Shown one piece after another: positions 56,747-64,000 of a stretch of 64,000 nucleotides of DNA (position 1 is the stretch's first letter; each line of letters starts with the position of its first letter). Where the stretch lies: contig NZ_AWFZ01000028.1 of the NCBI RefSeq assembly GCF_000463155.2, forward strand, positions 964,910 through 1,028,909, read 5' to 3'. This stretch comes from Siccibacter turicensis LMG 23730 (GTDB lineage Bacteria > Pseudomonadota > Gammaproteobacteria > Enterobacterales > Enterobacteriaceae). The notes beneath the pieces were generated by a model. It saw only the letters and a program-made list of their open reading frames with translations, had not been told where the DNA came from and ran no database searches. A program made the translations under genes and the position numbers.

Positions 56747-58609
56747 ATGAGTTTTGATATAACCAAATACCCGACCCTGGCGCTGGTTGATTCCGCACAG
56801 GATCTGCGCGTGCTGCCGAAAGAGAGCTTACCCCGGCTGTGTGACGAACTGCGTCGTTATCTGCTGGACAGCGTAAGCCGTTCCAGCGGGCACTTTGCCT
56901 CCGGGCTGGGCACGGTAGAGCTGACCGTGGCGCTGCACTACGTCTATAACACCCCCTTTGACCAGCTGATCTGGGACGTGGGTCACCAGGCCTACCCGCA
57001 CAAAATTCTGACCGGACGCCGGGATCGCATCGGCACCATCCGTCAGCAAGGCGGCCTGCATCCGTTCCCGTGGCGGGAAGAGAGCGAGTTCGACGTGCTG
57101 AGCGTCGGCCACTCATCTACCTCCATCAGCGCCGGTATCGGCATTGCGGTGGCAGCGGAGAAGGAAGGGAAAGACCGGCGCACCGTGTGCGTGATTGGCG
57201 ATGGGGCCATCACCGCGGGGATGGCGTTCGAAGCCATGAACCACGCCGGGGATATCAAACCCGATATGCTGGTGGTGCTCAACGACAATGAAATGTCGAT
57301 CTCTGAGAACGTCGGCGCGCTGAATAACCATCTGGCCCAGCTGCTCTCCGGCAAGCTGTACTCCACCCTGCGGGAAGGCGGCAAAAAGGTCTTCTCCGGT
57401 GTGCCGCCGATTAAAGAGCTGCTCAAGCGTACCGAAGAGCATATTAAAGGCATGGTGGTGCCGGGCACGCTGTTCGAAGAGCTGGGCTTTAACTACATCG
57501 GCCCGGTTGACGGGCACGACGTGCTGGGCCTGGTGCACACCCTGAAGAACATGCGCGGCCTGAAAGGCCCGCAGTTCCTGCACATCATGACCAAAAAGGG
57601 CCGCGGTTACGCCCCGGCGGAAAAAGATCCCATCACCTTCCATGCGGTGCCGAAATTCGATCCACTGGTCGGCGAGCTGCCGAAAAGCAGCGGCGGCCAG
57701 CCGAGCTATTCGAAAATCTTCGGCGACTGGCTGTGCGAAACCGCGGCCGTGGACGACAAGCTGATGGCGATCACCCCAGCAATGCGCGAAGGCTCCGGCA
57801 TGGTGGAGTTCTCCCGCACCTACCCGGGGCAGTATTTCGACGTGGCGATTGCCGAACAGCACGCGGTGACCTTCGCGGCGGGGCTGGCTATCGGCGGCTA
57901 CAAGCCGGTGGTGGCAATCTACTCCACCTTCCTGCAGCGCGCCTACGATCAGGTGATCCACGATGTGGCTATCCAGAAGCTGCCGGTGCTGTTCGCCATT
58001 GACCGTGCCGGCATCGTGGGTGCCGACGGGCAAACCCATCAGGGCGCGTTCGATCTCTCCTTCCTGCGCTGCATCCCCAACATGGTGGTGATGACCCCGA
58101 GCAACGAAGACGAGTGCCGTCTGATGCTTTACACCGGCTATCACTACACCGACGGCCCGAGCGCGGTGCGCTATCCGCGCGGTAACGCGCTGGGCGTTCC
58201 GCTGTCGCCGTTGCAGAAGCTACCGCTGGGTAAAGGCGTGGTGAAGCGCGAAGGCGAGAAGATTGCCCTGCTCAACTTCGGGACGCTGCTGGCGGAGGCC
58301 GATCAGGTTGCCGAGGCGCTGAATGCGACGCTGGTGGATATGCGTTTTGTGAAGCCGCTGGATGAAGCATTGATTCTGGAGATGGCCGCACGTCACGACG
58401 CGCTGGTTACCGTGGAAGAGAACGCCATTCAGGGCGGGGCGGGCAGCGGCGTCAACGAGGTGCTGATGGCGCATCGTCGCCCGGTGCCGGTGCTGAACAT
58501 TGGCCTGCCGGACTTCTTTATTCCGCAGGGCACCCAGGATGAAGCACGCGCGGCCATCGGCCTGAACGCCGCCGGCATGGAAGAAAAAATCCGCGCCTGG
58601 CTGGCCTAG
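56747..58609 (+). CDS. dxs: 1-deoxy-D-xylulose-5-phosphate synthase
   Basis: The first, rate-controlling step of the MEP pathway: pyruvate plus glyceraldehyde 3-phosphate gives DXP using thiamin diphosphate. The 620 residues equal K-12. The ThDP motif is [18 protein letters not shown] ending NDN, and the glutamate that activates the cofactor is in [12 protein letters not shown]. The ATG at 56747 (MSFDITKY) matches K-12; an ATG 12 bases earlier is possible. Last gene of xseB-ispA-dxs. Confidence 0.96.
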   Translation: MSFDITKYPTLALVDSAQDLRVLPKESLPRLCDELRRYLLDSVSRSSGHFASGLGTVELTVALHYVYNTPFDQLIWDVGHQAYPHKILTGRRDRIGTIRQQGGLHPFPWREESEFDVLSVGHSSTSISAGIGIAVAAEKEGKDRRTVCVIGDGAITAGMAFEAMNHAGDIKPDMLVVLNDNEMSISENVGALNNHLAQLLSGKLYSTLREGGKKVFSGVPPIKELLKRTEEHIKGMVVPGTLFEELGFNYIGPVDGHDVLGLVHTLKNMRGLKGPQFLHIMTKKGRGYAPAEKDPITFHAVPKFDPLVGELPKSSGGQPSYSKIFGDWLCETAAVDDKLMAITPAMREGSGMVEFSRTYPGQYFDVAIAEQHAVTFAAGLAIGGYKPVVAIYSTFLQRAYDQVIHDVAIQKLPVLFAIDRAGIVGADGQTHQGAFDLSFLRCIPNMVVMTPSNEDECRLMLYTGYHYTDGPSAVRYPRGNALGVPLSPLQKLPLGKGVVKREGEKIALLNFGTLLAEADQVAEALNATLVDMRFVKPLDEALILEMAARHDALVTVEENAIQGGAGSGVNEVLMAHRRPVPVLNIGLPDFFIPQGTQDEARAAIGLNAAGMEEKIRAWLA

Positions 58610-58624
58610 CGCATCGCGCCCAAT

Positions 58625-58654
58625 AAAAAACGCCTCCCGATGGGAGGCGTTTTT
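58625..58654. terminator. Bidirectional terminator between dxs and pgpA
   Basis: A 13-bp stem AAAAACGCCTCCC/GGGAGGCGTTTTT with a 3-base loop, T-rich on both outgoing strands. It serves convergent dxs and pgpA. Confidence 0.92.
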
Positions 58655-58656
58655 GT

Positions 58657-59178
58657 TCAGATGAGGCCGATGGGCCAGTGATGGCCAATCACGTAGAGTA
58701 TCCCCGCCGAGATCACCCCGGCGATAATATCGTCCACCATAATCCCCATCCCACCGTGCACGTTGCGGTCAAACCAGCGAATCGGCCACGGCTTCCACAT
58801 ATCCAGAATGCGGAAAATGACAAACCCGGCGGCAACCCACTGCCAGTCGGAGGTCGGCACCGCCATCAGGGTGATCCACATCCCGATAAACTCGTCCCAC
58901 ACGATGCTGCCGTGGTCGTGCACGCCCATGTCCCGCGCGGTCTGGTGGCAGAGATAAACCCCAATACTGATGCCCAGCATAATCGCCAGGGAGTAGAGCT
59001 GCCACGGCAGCAGGGTCAGCAGATACCAGAACGGAATCGCCGCCAGCGATCCCATGGTGCCCGGAATCCAGGGGCTTAACCCGCTGCCAAAGCCGGTGGC
59101 CAGCAGGTGCCACGGATTACGCAGGCTGAGGCGGCCTTTCGCCACGTCTTTATTTTTCATGCGTATCAAAGTGGTCAT
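58657..59178 (-). CDS. pgpA: Phosphatidylglycerophosphatase A
   Basis: A 173-residue inner-membrane enzyme that makes phosphatidylglycerol (172 in K-12). The conserved block [24 protein letters not shown] and the motif [10 protein letters not shown] are visible, along with about four transmembrane helices. Its start lies 29 bases inside the end of thiL, and AAAGGGT precedes it, so translation is coupled. Confidence 0.95.
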   Translation of the reverse strand: MTTLIRMKNKDVAKGRLSLRNPWHLLATGFGSGLSPWIPGTMGSLAAIPFWYLLTLLPWQLYSLAIMLGISIGVYLCHQTARDMGVHDHGSIVWDEFIGMWITLMAVPTSDWQWVAAGFVIFRILDMWKPWPIRWFDRNVHGGMGIMVDDIIAGVISAGILYVIGHHWPIGLI

Positions 59179-60133
59179 ACCCTTTCCAGTCTGGCGTCAC
59201 CGCCTCGCCCTGACAGGTGTAGCGCAGCCCTTCCGACGCCACCATCACCTGACCGATGCAGGTAAAGGGCACGCCATGATAGCCAAGCGCCACGTCCAGC
59301 GCGCCGCGGTTACGTTCCGGCACGGTAAAGCAGAGCTCGTAATCTTCTCCGCCGCCCAGCGCCCAGCGCAGCGCCTGCTCCGGCTCGACGTTCTCTTTCA
59401 CCGCGTCGGAATAAGGCAGCGCATCCAGATCGATACGCGCGCCGCAGCCGCTGGCCTTCAGAATATGGCCGAGATCCGACACCAGTCCGTCGGAGAGATC
59501 GATGGCGCTGCTGGCAAGATCGCGCAGCGCCTGGCCCTGCAGGACGCGCGGCGTCGGGCGCAGGTGGCGCTGTACCAGATAGTCTGCCTGGGCGGGGTTG
59601 CTCACCGTCAGCCGGTTTTGCAGGATCGCCAGCCCGGCGGCGCTGTCGCCCGGCGTACCGGTCACATAGATCCAGTCCCCCGGCTTCGCACCGGAGCGCT
59701 TGAGCGCCCGTCCGGCCGGGACAAACCCGTGAATACCCAGCGTCATCGACAGCGGGCCACGGGTCGTGTCGCCGCCAATCAGTTGCATATCGTAGTAGTT
59801 AAGCTGTTCAAACAGGCTGTCGCTGAACGCTTCCAGCCAGTCTTCATCGACCTCAGGTAGGGTTAACGCCAGGGTTAACCACGCCGGATCGGCGCCCATC
59901 GCCGCCAGATCGCTGACGTTTACCGCAAGGGCTTTGTAACCAAGGTCGCGCGGGGAGATGTCAGGTAGAAAATGGGTGCCGCTCACCAGGGTGTCTGTGC
60001 TGATGGCCAGCACCTGCTTCTCCGGGACGGTGAGCAATGCACAATCATCACCGATGCCGGTTTCCACATCGCGCCGCGAGGTTCTGACCCGGTCAAAATA
60101 ACGGCCTATCAGAGAAAACTCACCGCATGCCAT
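59150..60133 (-). CDS. thiL: Thiamine-monophosphate kinase
   Basis: A 327-residue PurM-fold kinase that phosphorylates thiamine monophosphate to thiamine diphosphate with ATP. Motifs: [20 protein letters not shown] and [12 protein letters not shown]. Lies between nusB and pgpA as in K-12. AGGAGGA in the upstream gap may be the ribosome site region. It is functionally linked to the nearby thiI and to ThDP-dependent dxs. Confidence 0.96.
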   Translation of the reverse strand: MACGEFSLIGRYFDRVRTSRRDVETGIGDDCALLTVPEKQVLAISTDTLVSGTHFLPDISPRDLGYKALAVNVSDLAAMGADPAWLTLALTLPEVDEDWLEAFSDSLFEQLNYYDMQLIGGDTTRGPLSMTLGIHGFVPAGRALKRSGAKPGDWIYVTGTPGDSAAGLAILQNRLTVSNPAQADYLVQRHLRPTPRVLQGQALRDLASSAIDLSDGLVSDLGHILKASGCGARIDLDALPYSDAVKENVEPEQALRWALGGGEDYELCFTVPERNRGALDVALGYHGVPFTCIGQVMVASEGLRYTCQGEAVTPDWKGYDHFDTHEK

Positions 60134-60164
60134 ACGTGAAATGCCTCAGCAGGAGGAAAGAAGA

Positions 60165-60183
60165 AGGCCGGTAAAACCGGCCT
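60165..60183 (-). other. Intergenic hairpin between nusB and thiL
   Basis: An 8-bp perfect stem AGGCCGGT/ACCGGCCT with an AAA loop, followed on the minus strand by TCTTCTTTCC. It could attenuate transcription from nusB into thiL. Confidence 0.45.
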
Positions 60184-60188
60184 GGAGA

Positions 60189-60608
60189 TTATTTTCTGTG
60201 GGGGCGGATCTGCGGAGCGGCTTTATCCAGCACGCCGTTGACGAACTTGTGGCTGTCTTCTGCACCAAAGGTCTTGGCCAGCTCGATGCCTTCGTTGATC
60301 GCCACTTTATAGGGCACATCGTCACGCTTAGACAGTTCATACAGCGAAATGCGCAGCACCGCTCTCTCGACCTGACCCAGCTCGTCAAGCTGACGAGACA
60401 GGTAAGGCGCCATCAGGCCGTCGAGATATGCGCTGTTAGTCGCCACTCCGGACAGCAGTTCGCGGAAGTAGTTAACGTCAACATCGCTGACGTCCTGTTC
60501 CGCCAGGAACTGATATTCAACATCGGCGATGTCGTTTTTGGATAACTGCCAGGAGTAGAGTGCCTGGACGGCACACTCGCGGGCACGGCGACGAGCAGCA
60601 GGTTTCAC
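60189..60608 (-). CDS. nusB: Transcription antitermination factor NusB
   Basis: A 139-residue all-helical protein, the K-12 length. With NusE (S10) it binds the boxA RNA and supports antitermination in rRNA operons. The N-terminus [18 protein letters not shown] contains the RNA-contacting arginines. The start is GTG, as in E. coli, with AAGGGG upstream. Follows ribH by 21 bases. Confidence 0.97.
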   Translation of the reverse strand: MKPAARRRARECAVQALYSWQLSKNDIADVEYQFLAEQDVSDVDVNYFRELLSGVATNSAYLDGLMAPYLSRQLDELGQVERAVLRISLYELSKRDDVPYKVAINEGIELAKTFGAEDSHKFVNGVLDKAAPQIRPHRK

Positions 60609-60629
60609 GGAATTCCCCTTACAAAAAAA

Positions 60630-61100
60630 TCAGGCCTTGATGGCTCTCAATACATTGATCATTTCAAGCGCGGTCAGTGCGGCTTCCGCACCTTTGTTAC
60701 CGGCTTTGGTGCCAGCGCGTTCGATGGCTTGTTCGATGCTTTCGGTGGTCAGTACGCCAAACGCAACCGGGATTTCACTCGCCTGCGCGACGCCTGCCAG
60801 ACCATTGCTGGCCCCACCGGCGACATATTCAAAGTGGGCAGTACCGCCACGGATAACGGTGCCGAGGGCGATAACCGCATCGTATTTGTCGGTTTTCGCC
60901 AGCGCCTGCGCAGCCAGCGGCAGCTCATATGCGCCTGGAACCCACACCACGGTAATATTGTCATCGCTGACCTGGCCGATACGCTTAAGCGCATCGATCG
61001 CGCCTTCCAGCAGGCTGTCGTTGATGAAGTTGTTAAAACGCGCGATGGTGATGGCGACGCGAGCGTCCGGAGCGGCAACGTTGGCTTCAATAATGTTCAT
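60630..61100 (-). CDS. ribE: 6,7-dimethyl-8-ribityllumazine synthase
   Basis: The 156-residue lumazine synthase (also called ribH) joins the ribityl pyrimidine with dihydroxybutanone phosphate in riboflavin synthesis. It forms 60-mer capsids. Signature features are [24 protein letters not shown] and H89 in [13 protein letters not shown]. It lies between ribD and nusB, the standard order. Confidence 0.97.
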   Translation of the reverse strand: MNIIEANVAAPDARVAITIARFNNFINDSLLEGAIDALKRIGQVSDDNITVVWVPGAYELPLAAQALAKTDKYDAVIALGTVIRGGTAHFEYVAGGASNGLAGVAQASEIPVAFGVLTTESIEQAIERAGTKAGNKGAEAALTALEMINVLRAIKA

Positions 61101-61191
61101 ACTTTTCCTTAATGGGGTTCAGGCCCCCACATACAGGGGGGCGGATTTTACCACAAACTTAATGACGCTGCTTACGTTTTACAGCCCGTAT

Positions 61192-62300
61192 TCAGGCATG
61201 CGTCAAATGGAGGCACAGGTCAGGGCCAACCTGGCGTACCTCGCTAAATTTCAGCGCTGGCGCAGCGGCCAGCGTCTCAAGACCCGGTAACCGACACAGT
61301 CCGCGGGCGTCATCGCCCAGCAGTTTAGGGGCGACATAGACGATAAGCTCATCCACCAGCCCGGCCTGTAACAGTACCCCGGCAAGGGTCGCCCCGGCTT
61401 CCACCCAGATACTGTTAATCTGGCGCTTGCCAAGCTGCATCATCATCAGCACCAGGTCCAGATGGCCGTTATGCTCCGGAACAATGAACTGCTCAACGCC
61501 GGTGGGCCACGTCTGCTCATCCGCCCGTGGGCGGGCAAGCCAGGTCTCGCCCGGCTGGTTAACAATGCGGTGCGCCGGGGTTACGCGGCTCTGGCTGTCC
61601 AGCACGATACGCAGCGGCTGGCGCACCTCTGACTCGGCGTAGCGCTCGCGGGTTGGCTGGTCCAGCTCGCCCCAGCGCACGGTCAGGGCCGGGTCGTCCG
61701 CCAGCACCGTGGCACTGCTGGTAAGAATAGCGTGACTTTGCGCGCGCAGGCGCTGCACATCGCGGCGCGCCTGGGGAGAGGTGATCCACTGGCTTTCGCC
61801 GCTCGCCATGGCGGTACGCCCATCAAGGGACGCGCCCATCTTGAGCTGAATAAACGGGAAACCGGTGCGCATGCGCTTGAGAAAACCGCGGTTCAGCGCT
61901 TCGGCTTCGCTCATCATCAGCCCGTGGCTGACCTCAATACCGGCCTGCTGCAGGCGGTACAGCCCGCGCCCGGCAACCTGCGGGTTCGGATCCTGCATCG
62001 CGGCGACCACCCGCGCGACACCCGCTTCAATCAGCGCCTCGCAGCACGGCGGCGTGCGGCCATGATGGCTACAGGGTTCGAGCGTCACGTAAGCCGTGGC
62101 GCCACGCGCCTTGTCACCTGCCATGCGCAGGGCATGCACTTCCGCGTGGGGCTCCCCGGCGCGATAGTGAAAACCTTCCCCGACGATCTCGCCGTCGCGC
62201 ACGATAACGCAGCCCACGCGCGGGTTGGGATGGGTGGTGAAAATTCCCTGCTCAGCCAGGCGCAGCGCCCGGGCCATATAGAATTCATCGCGCATGGTCA

Positions 62301-62301
<1 letters not shown>
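61192..62301 (-). CDS. ribD: Bifunctional riboflavin deaminase/reductase RibD
   Basis: A 369-residue enzyme (367 in K-12). The N-terminal deaminase (1-145) has the zinc motif HAE at H52-E54 and C77 and C86 (PCSHHGRTPPC); the C-terminal reductase (about 147-365) contains KMGASLDGRTAMASGES. They perform steps two and three of riboflavin synthesis. The ATG overlaps the nrdR stop by one base (TGATG). Confidence 0.97.
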
Positions 62302-62837
<536 letters not shown>

Positions 62838-62900
62838 CTATTCATCCCGTTTAGCGAGCGTCTACTCTAATAACAGCCTGATAAATGAAGGAATCCAACA

Positions 62901-63440
62901 ATGGCAAAACGCTACATGAAACTCCTGATGGTGGGCAGCCTGCTTTCGCTCACCGCCTGCGCACAGCAAAGCGACGTTCGTCAGATGCACAACGAGGTCA
63001 AAACGCTTAATCACGAGATGACAAAGCTGACCGAGCAGACGGTGAAGCTGACCCAGCAAAACGCCCTTAACAAACGCTCCACCTCTGGCGTGTATCTGCT
63101 GCCGGGCGCCAAAACCCCGGCGCGCCTCAACAGCCAGATCGGCATGCTCGGCATGTCGTTGCAGGACATCACCGCAGACGCCAACGGGACGCGTGCCACG
63201 CTGAAGATCAGCGGCGAATCTAACGAGCCGTTACCGGCGTTTACCGCCACCGTTGAGTGGGGACAGATTCAGGGCACCACGGAGAGCTTCCAGGAAGTGA
63301 ACGTGCAGAATACCCTGGTCAGCGCGCCGGCCAGCACCCTGGCACCGAGCGACGTCCTGATTCCGCTGAACCTGCCGGGTATTACCCCTGAGATGCTGGG
63401 CTTCGTGCGCATTCACGATATCCAGCCCCTCACGCCATAA
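62901..63440 (+). CDS. yajI: DUF3251 lipoprotein YajI
   Basis: A 179-residue lipoprotein, the K-12 length. The signal peptide ends in LTACAQQ with C20 in the lipobox. A short coiled coil (about 25-55; QMHNEVKTLNHEMTKLTEQTVKL) precedes the DUF3251 beta domain. The function is unknown. AAGGA lies 8 bases before the ATG. Divergent from nrdR. Confidence 0.93.
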   Translation: MAKRYMKLLMVGSLLSLTACAQQSDVRQMHNEVKTLNHEMTKLTEQTVKLTQQNALNKRSTSGVYLLPGAKTPARLNSQIGMLGMSLQDITADANGTRATLKISGESNEPLPAFTATVEWGQIQGTTESFQEVNVQNTLVSAPASTLAPSDVLIPLNLPGITPEMLGFVRIHDIQPLTP

Positions 63441-63448
63441 TGAGAACC

Positions 63449-63470
63449 GGCGGCCCAGCGCCGCCCGTTT
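63449..63470 (+). terminator. Weak terminator after yajI
   Basis: A 6-bp stem GGCGGC/GCCGCC with a 5-base loop, followed by CGTTTCGTT. The T run is interrupted. Confidence 0.4.
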
Positions 63471-63622
63471 CGTTACATTTTTCCCCTTTCTTCCCCGCTT
63501 TTGCCACCGGGTCATAACCAGACGATCTCGCCTTTGGGTTGCGTTAAACGACAATCTGAGTAGAATCCCTGCCGTTCAATGTACGCAAACGTGAACGCAA
63601 TCGATTACGTGCATGAGAAGAA

Positions 63623-63664
63623 TGTGAAACAACACATATTTTTGTGAGCAGGGATTTCTATAAT
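63623..63664 (+). promoter_or_regulatory. Promoter and possible CRP site of tsx
   Basis: A perfect -10 TATAAT (63659-63664) lies 85-90 bases before tsx. An imperfect CRP-like site beginning TGTGA (63623-63627) has its centre about 40 bases before the likely start, a class II position. E. coli tsx is controlled by CRP-CytR and DeoR; DeoR and CytR sites were not identified. The rest of this 308-base gap holds no gene. Confidence 0.5.
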
Positions 63665-63748
63665 AGTCGCGCGTCAAACAACTGTAGCGGTTGTGGTTGC
63701 ACTCAGGTTCCTTATTCCCGTCAGGGATTTCTAATCAGTGGCATAAAT

Positions 63749-64000
63749 ATGAAAAAAATCGTCTTAGCCGCCGGCGCAGCGCTGGCTCTCTCCGGATCGT
63801 TCTCTGCCAGCGCAGCGGAGACTAAAAACAACGAATACGTTTCTGACTGGTGGCACCAGAGCGTCAACGTGGTGGCGAGCGCCGACACCCGTTTCGGGCC
63901 GCGTCTGCGCAACGATACCTATCTGGAATATGAAGCGTTCGCCAAAAAAGACTGGTTCGATTTTTATGGCTACATTGATGCGCCGAAATTCTTTGGCGGT
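63749..64000 (+). CDS. tsx: Nucleoside-specific porin Tsx (5' part)
   Basis: The first 84 codons of an outer-membrane nucleoside channel, cut by the window end. A signal peptide of about 22 residues ends SASA and is followed by the mature sequence with [41 protein letters not shown], which are Tsx hallmarks. The first 30 residues differ from K-12 Tsx more than the neighbours do, but the family is clear. Confidence 0.93.
   Translation, partial: MKKIVLAAGAALALSGSFSASAAETKNNEYVSDWWHQSVNVVASADTRFGPRLRNDTYLEYEAFAKKDWFDFYGYIDAPKFFGG

Noticed and set aside
61101-61191. Possible FMN riboswitch between ribD and ribE
   Set aside because: None of the conserved RFN-element segments are visible, and in enterics that element lies upstream of ribB.

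Overview
The window looks like about 64 kb of chromosome from an Enterobacteriaceae species close to Enterobacter, Leclercia or Lelliottia. The reasons are GC-rich coding sequence, near-identical lengths and key residues to Escherichia coli K-12 proteins, and the K-12 gene order maa-ylaC-ylaB ... ffs-ybaZ-ybaY-tesB-amtB-glnK-mdlBA-decR-cof-ybaE-queC-fadM-ybaV-ppiD-hupB-lon-clpXP-tig-bolA-yajG-ampG-cyoABCDE-yajR-yajQ-panE-yajL-thiI-xseB-ispA-dxs-pgpA-thiL-nusB-ribH-ribD-nrdR-yajI-tsx. The genus is an inference. No phage, insertion sequence, CRISPR array, tRNA or 16S/23S/5S rRNA gene was seen.

Region 1 (1-17.6 kb) is the variable part. maa, ylaC and ylaB (pdeB) are conserved landmarks, but they are separated by extra genes. 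These are a zinc-free ribosomal protein pair (L31/L36 paralogues) with a possible Zur site, a chemoreceptor, and a small catabolic locus (PTS EIIBC, a ManD/RspA-type sugar-acid dehydratase and a GntR/UTRA regulator). After ylaB come a flavin reductase, a lacI-lacZ locus with no lacY or lacA, a YczE-like membrane protein divergent from a MocR-type regulator, an unrecognised 232-residue protein, and a translationally coupled pair of small genes of unknown role.

Region 2 (17.9-35 kb) carries the 4.5S RNA gene, alkyltransferase-like protein, thioesterase II, the nitrogen-regulated glnK-amtB operon with an excellent sigma-54 promoter, the MdlAB heterodimeric exporter, and the DecR regulator facing a cysteine desulfhydrase. 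It continues with a HAD phosphatase, an SgrR-like regulator, queC, an extra metallo-beta-lactamase-fold hydrolase, and fadM-ybaV-ppiD.

Region 3 (35-45 kb) is a protein quality-control cluster (hupB, lon, clpX, clpP, tig) with good sigma-32 promoters in front of lon and clpP, followed by bolA, yajG and ampG. Region 4 (45-50 kb) is the cytochrome bo3 operon cyoABCDE. Region 5 (50-64 kb) holds cofactor and isoprenoid genes (panE, thiI, ispA, dxs, thiL, ribD, ribH, nrdR), yajR, yajQ, yajL, xseB, pgpA, nusB, yajI, and the first 84 codons of tsx, cut by the window end.

Most of the window is ordinary core genome. The items most worth a second look are the PTS/dehydratase/GntR locus, the permease-less lacI-lacZ with two matching operators flanking lacI, the coupled small-gene pair with a nearby perfect 20-bp palindrome, and the unrecognised protein whose tail runs antisense into the MocR gene.
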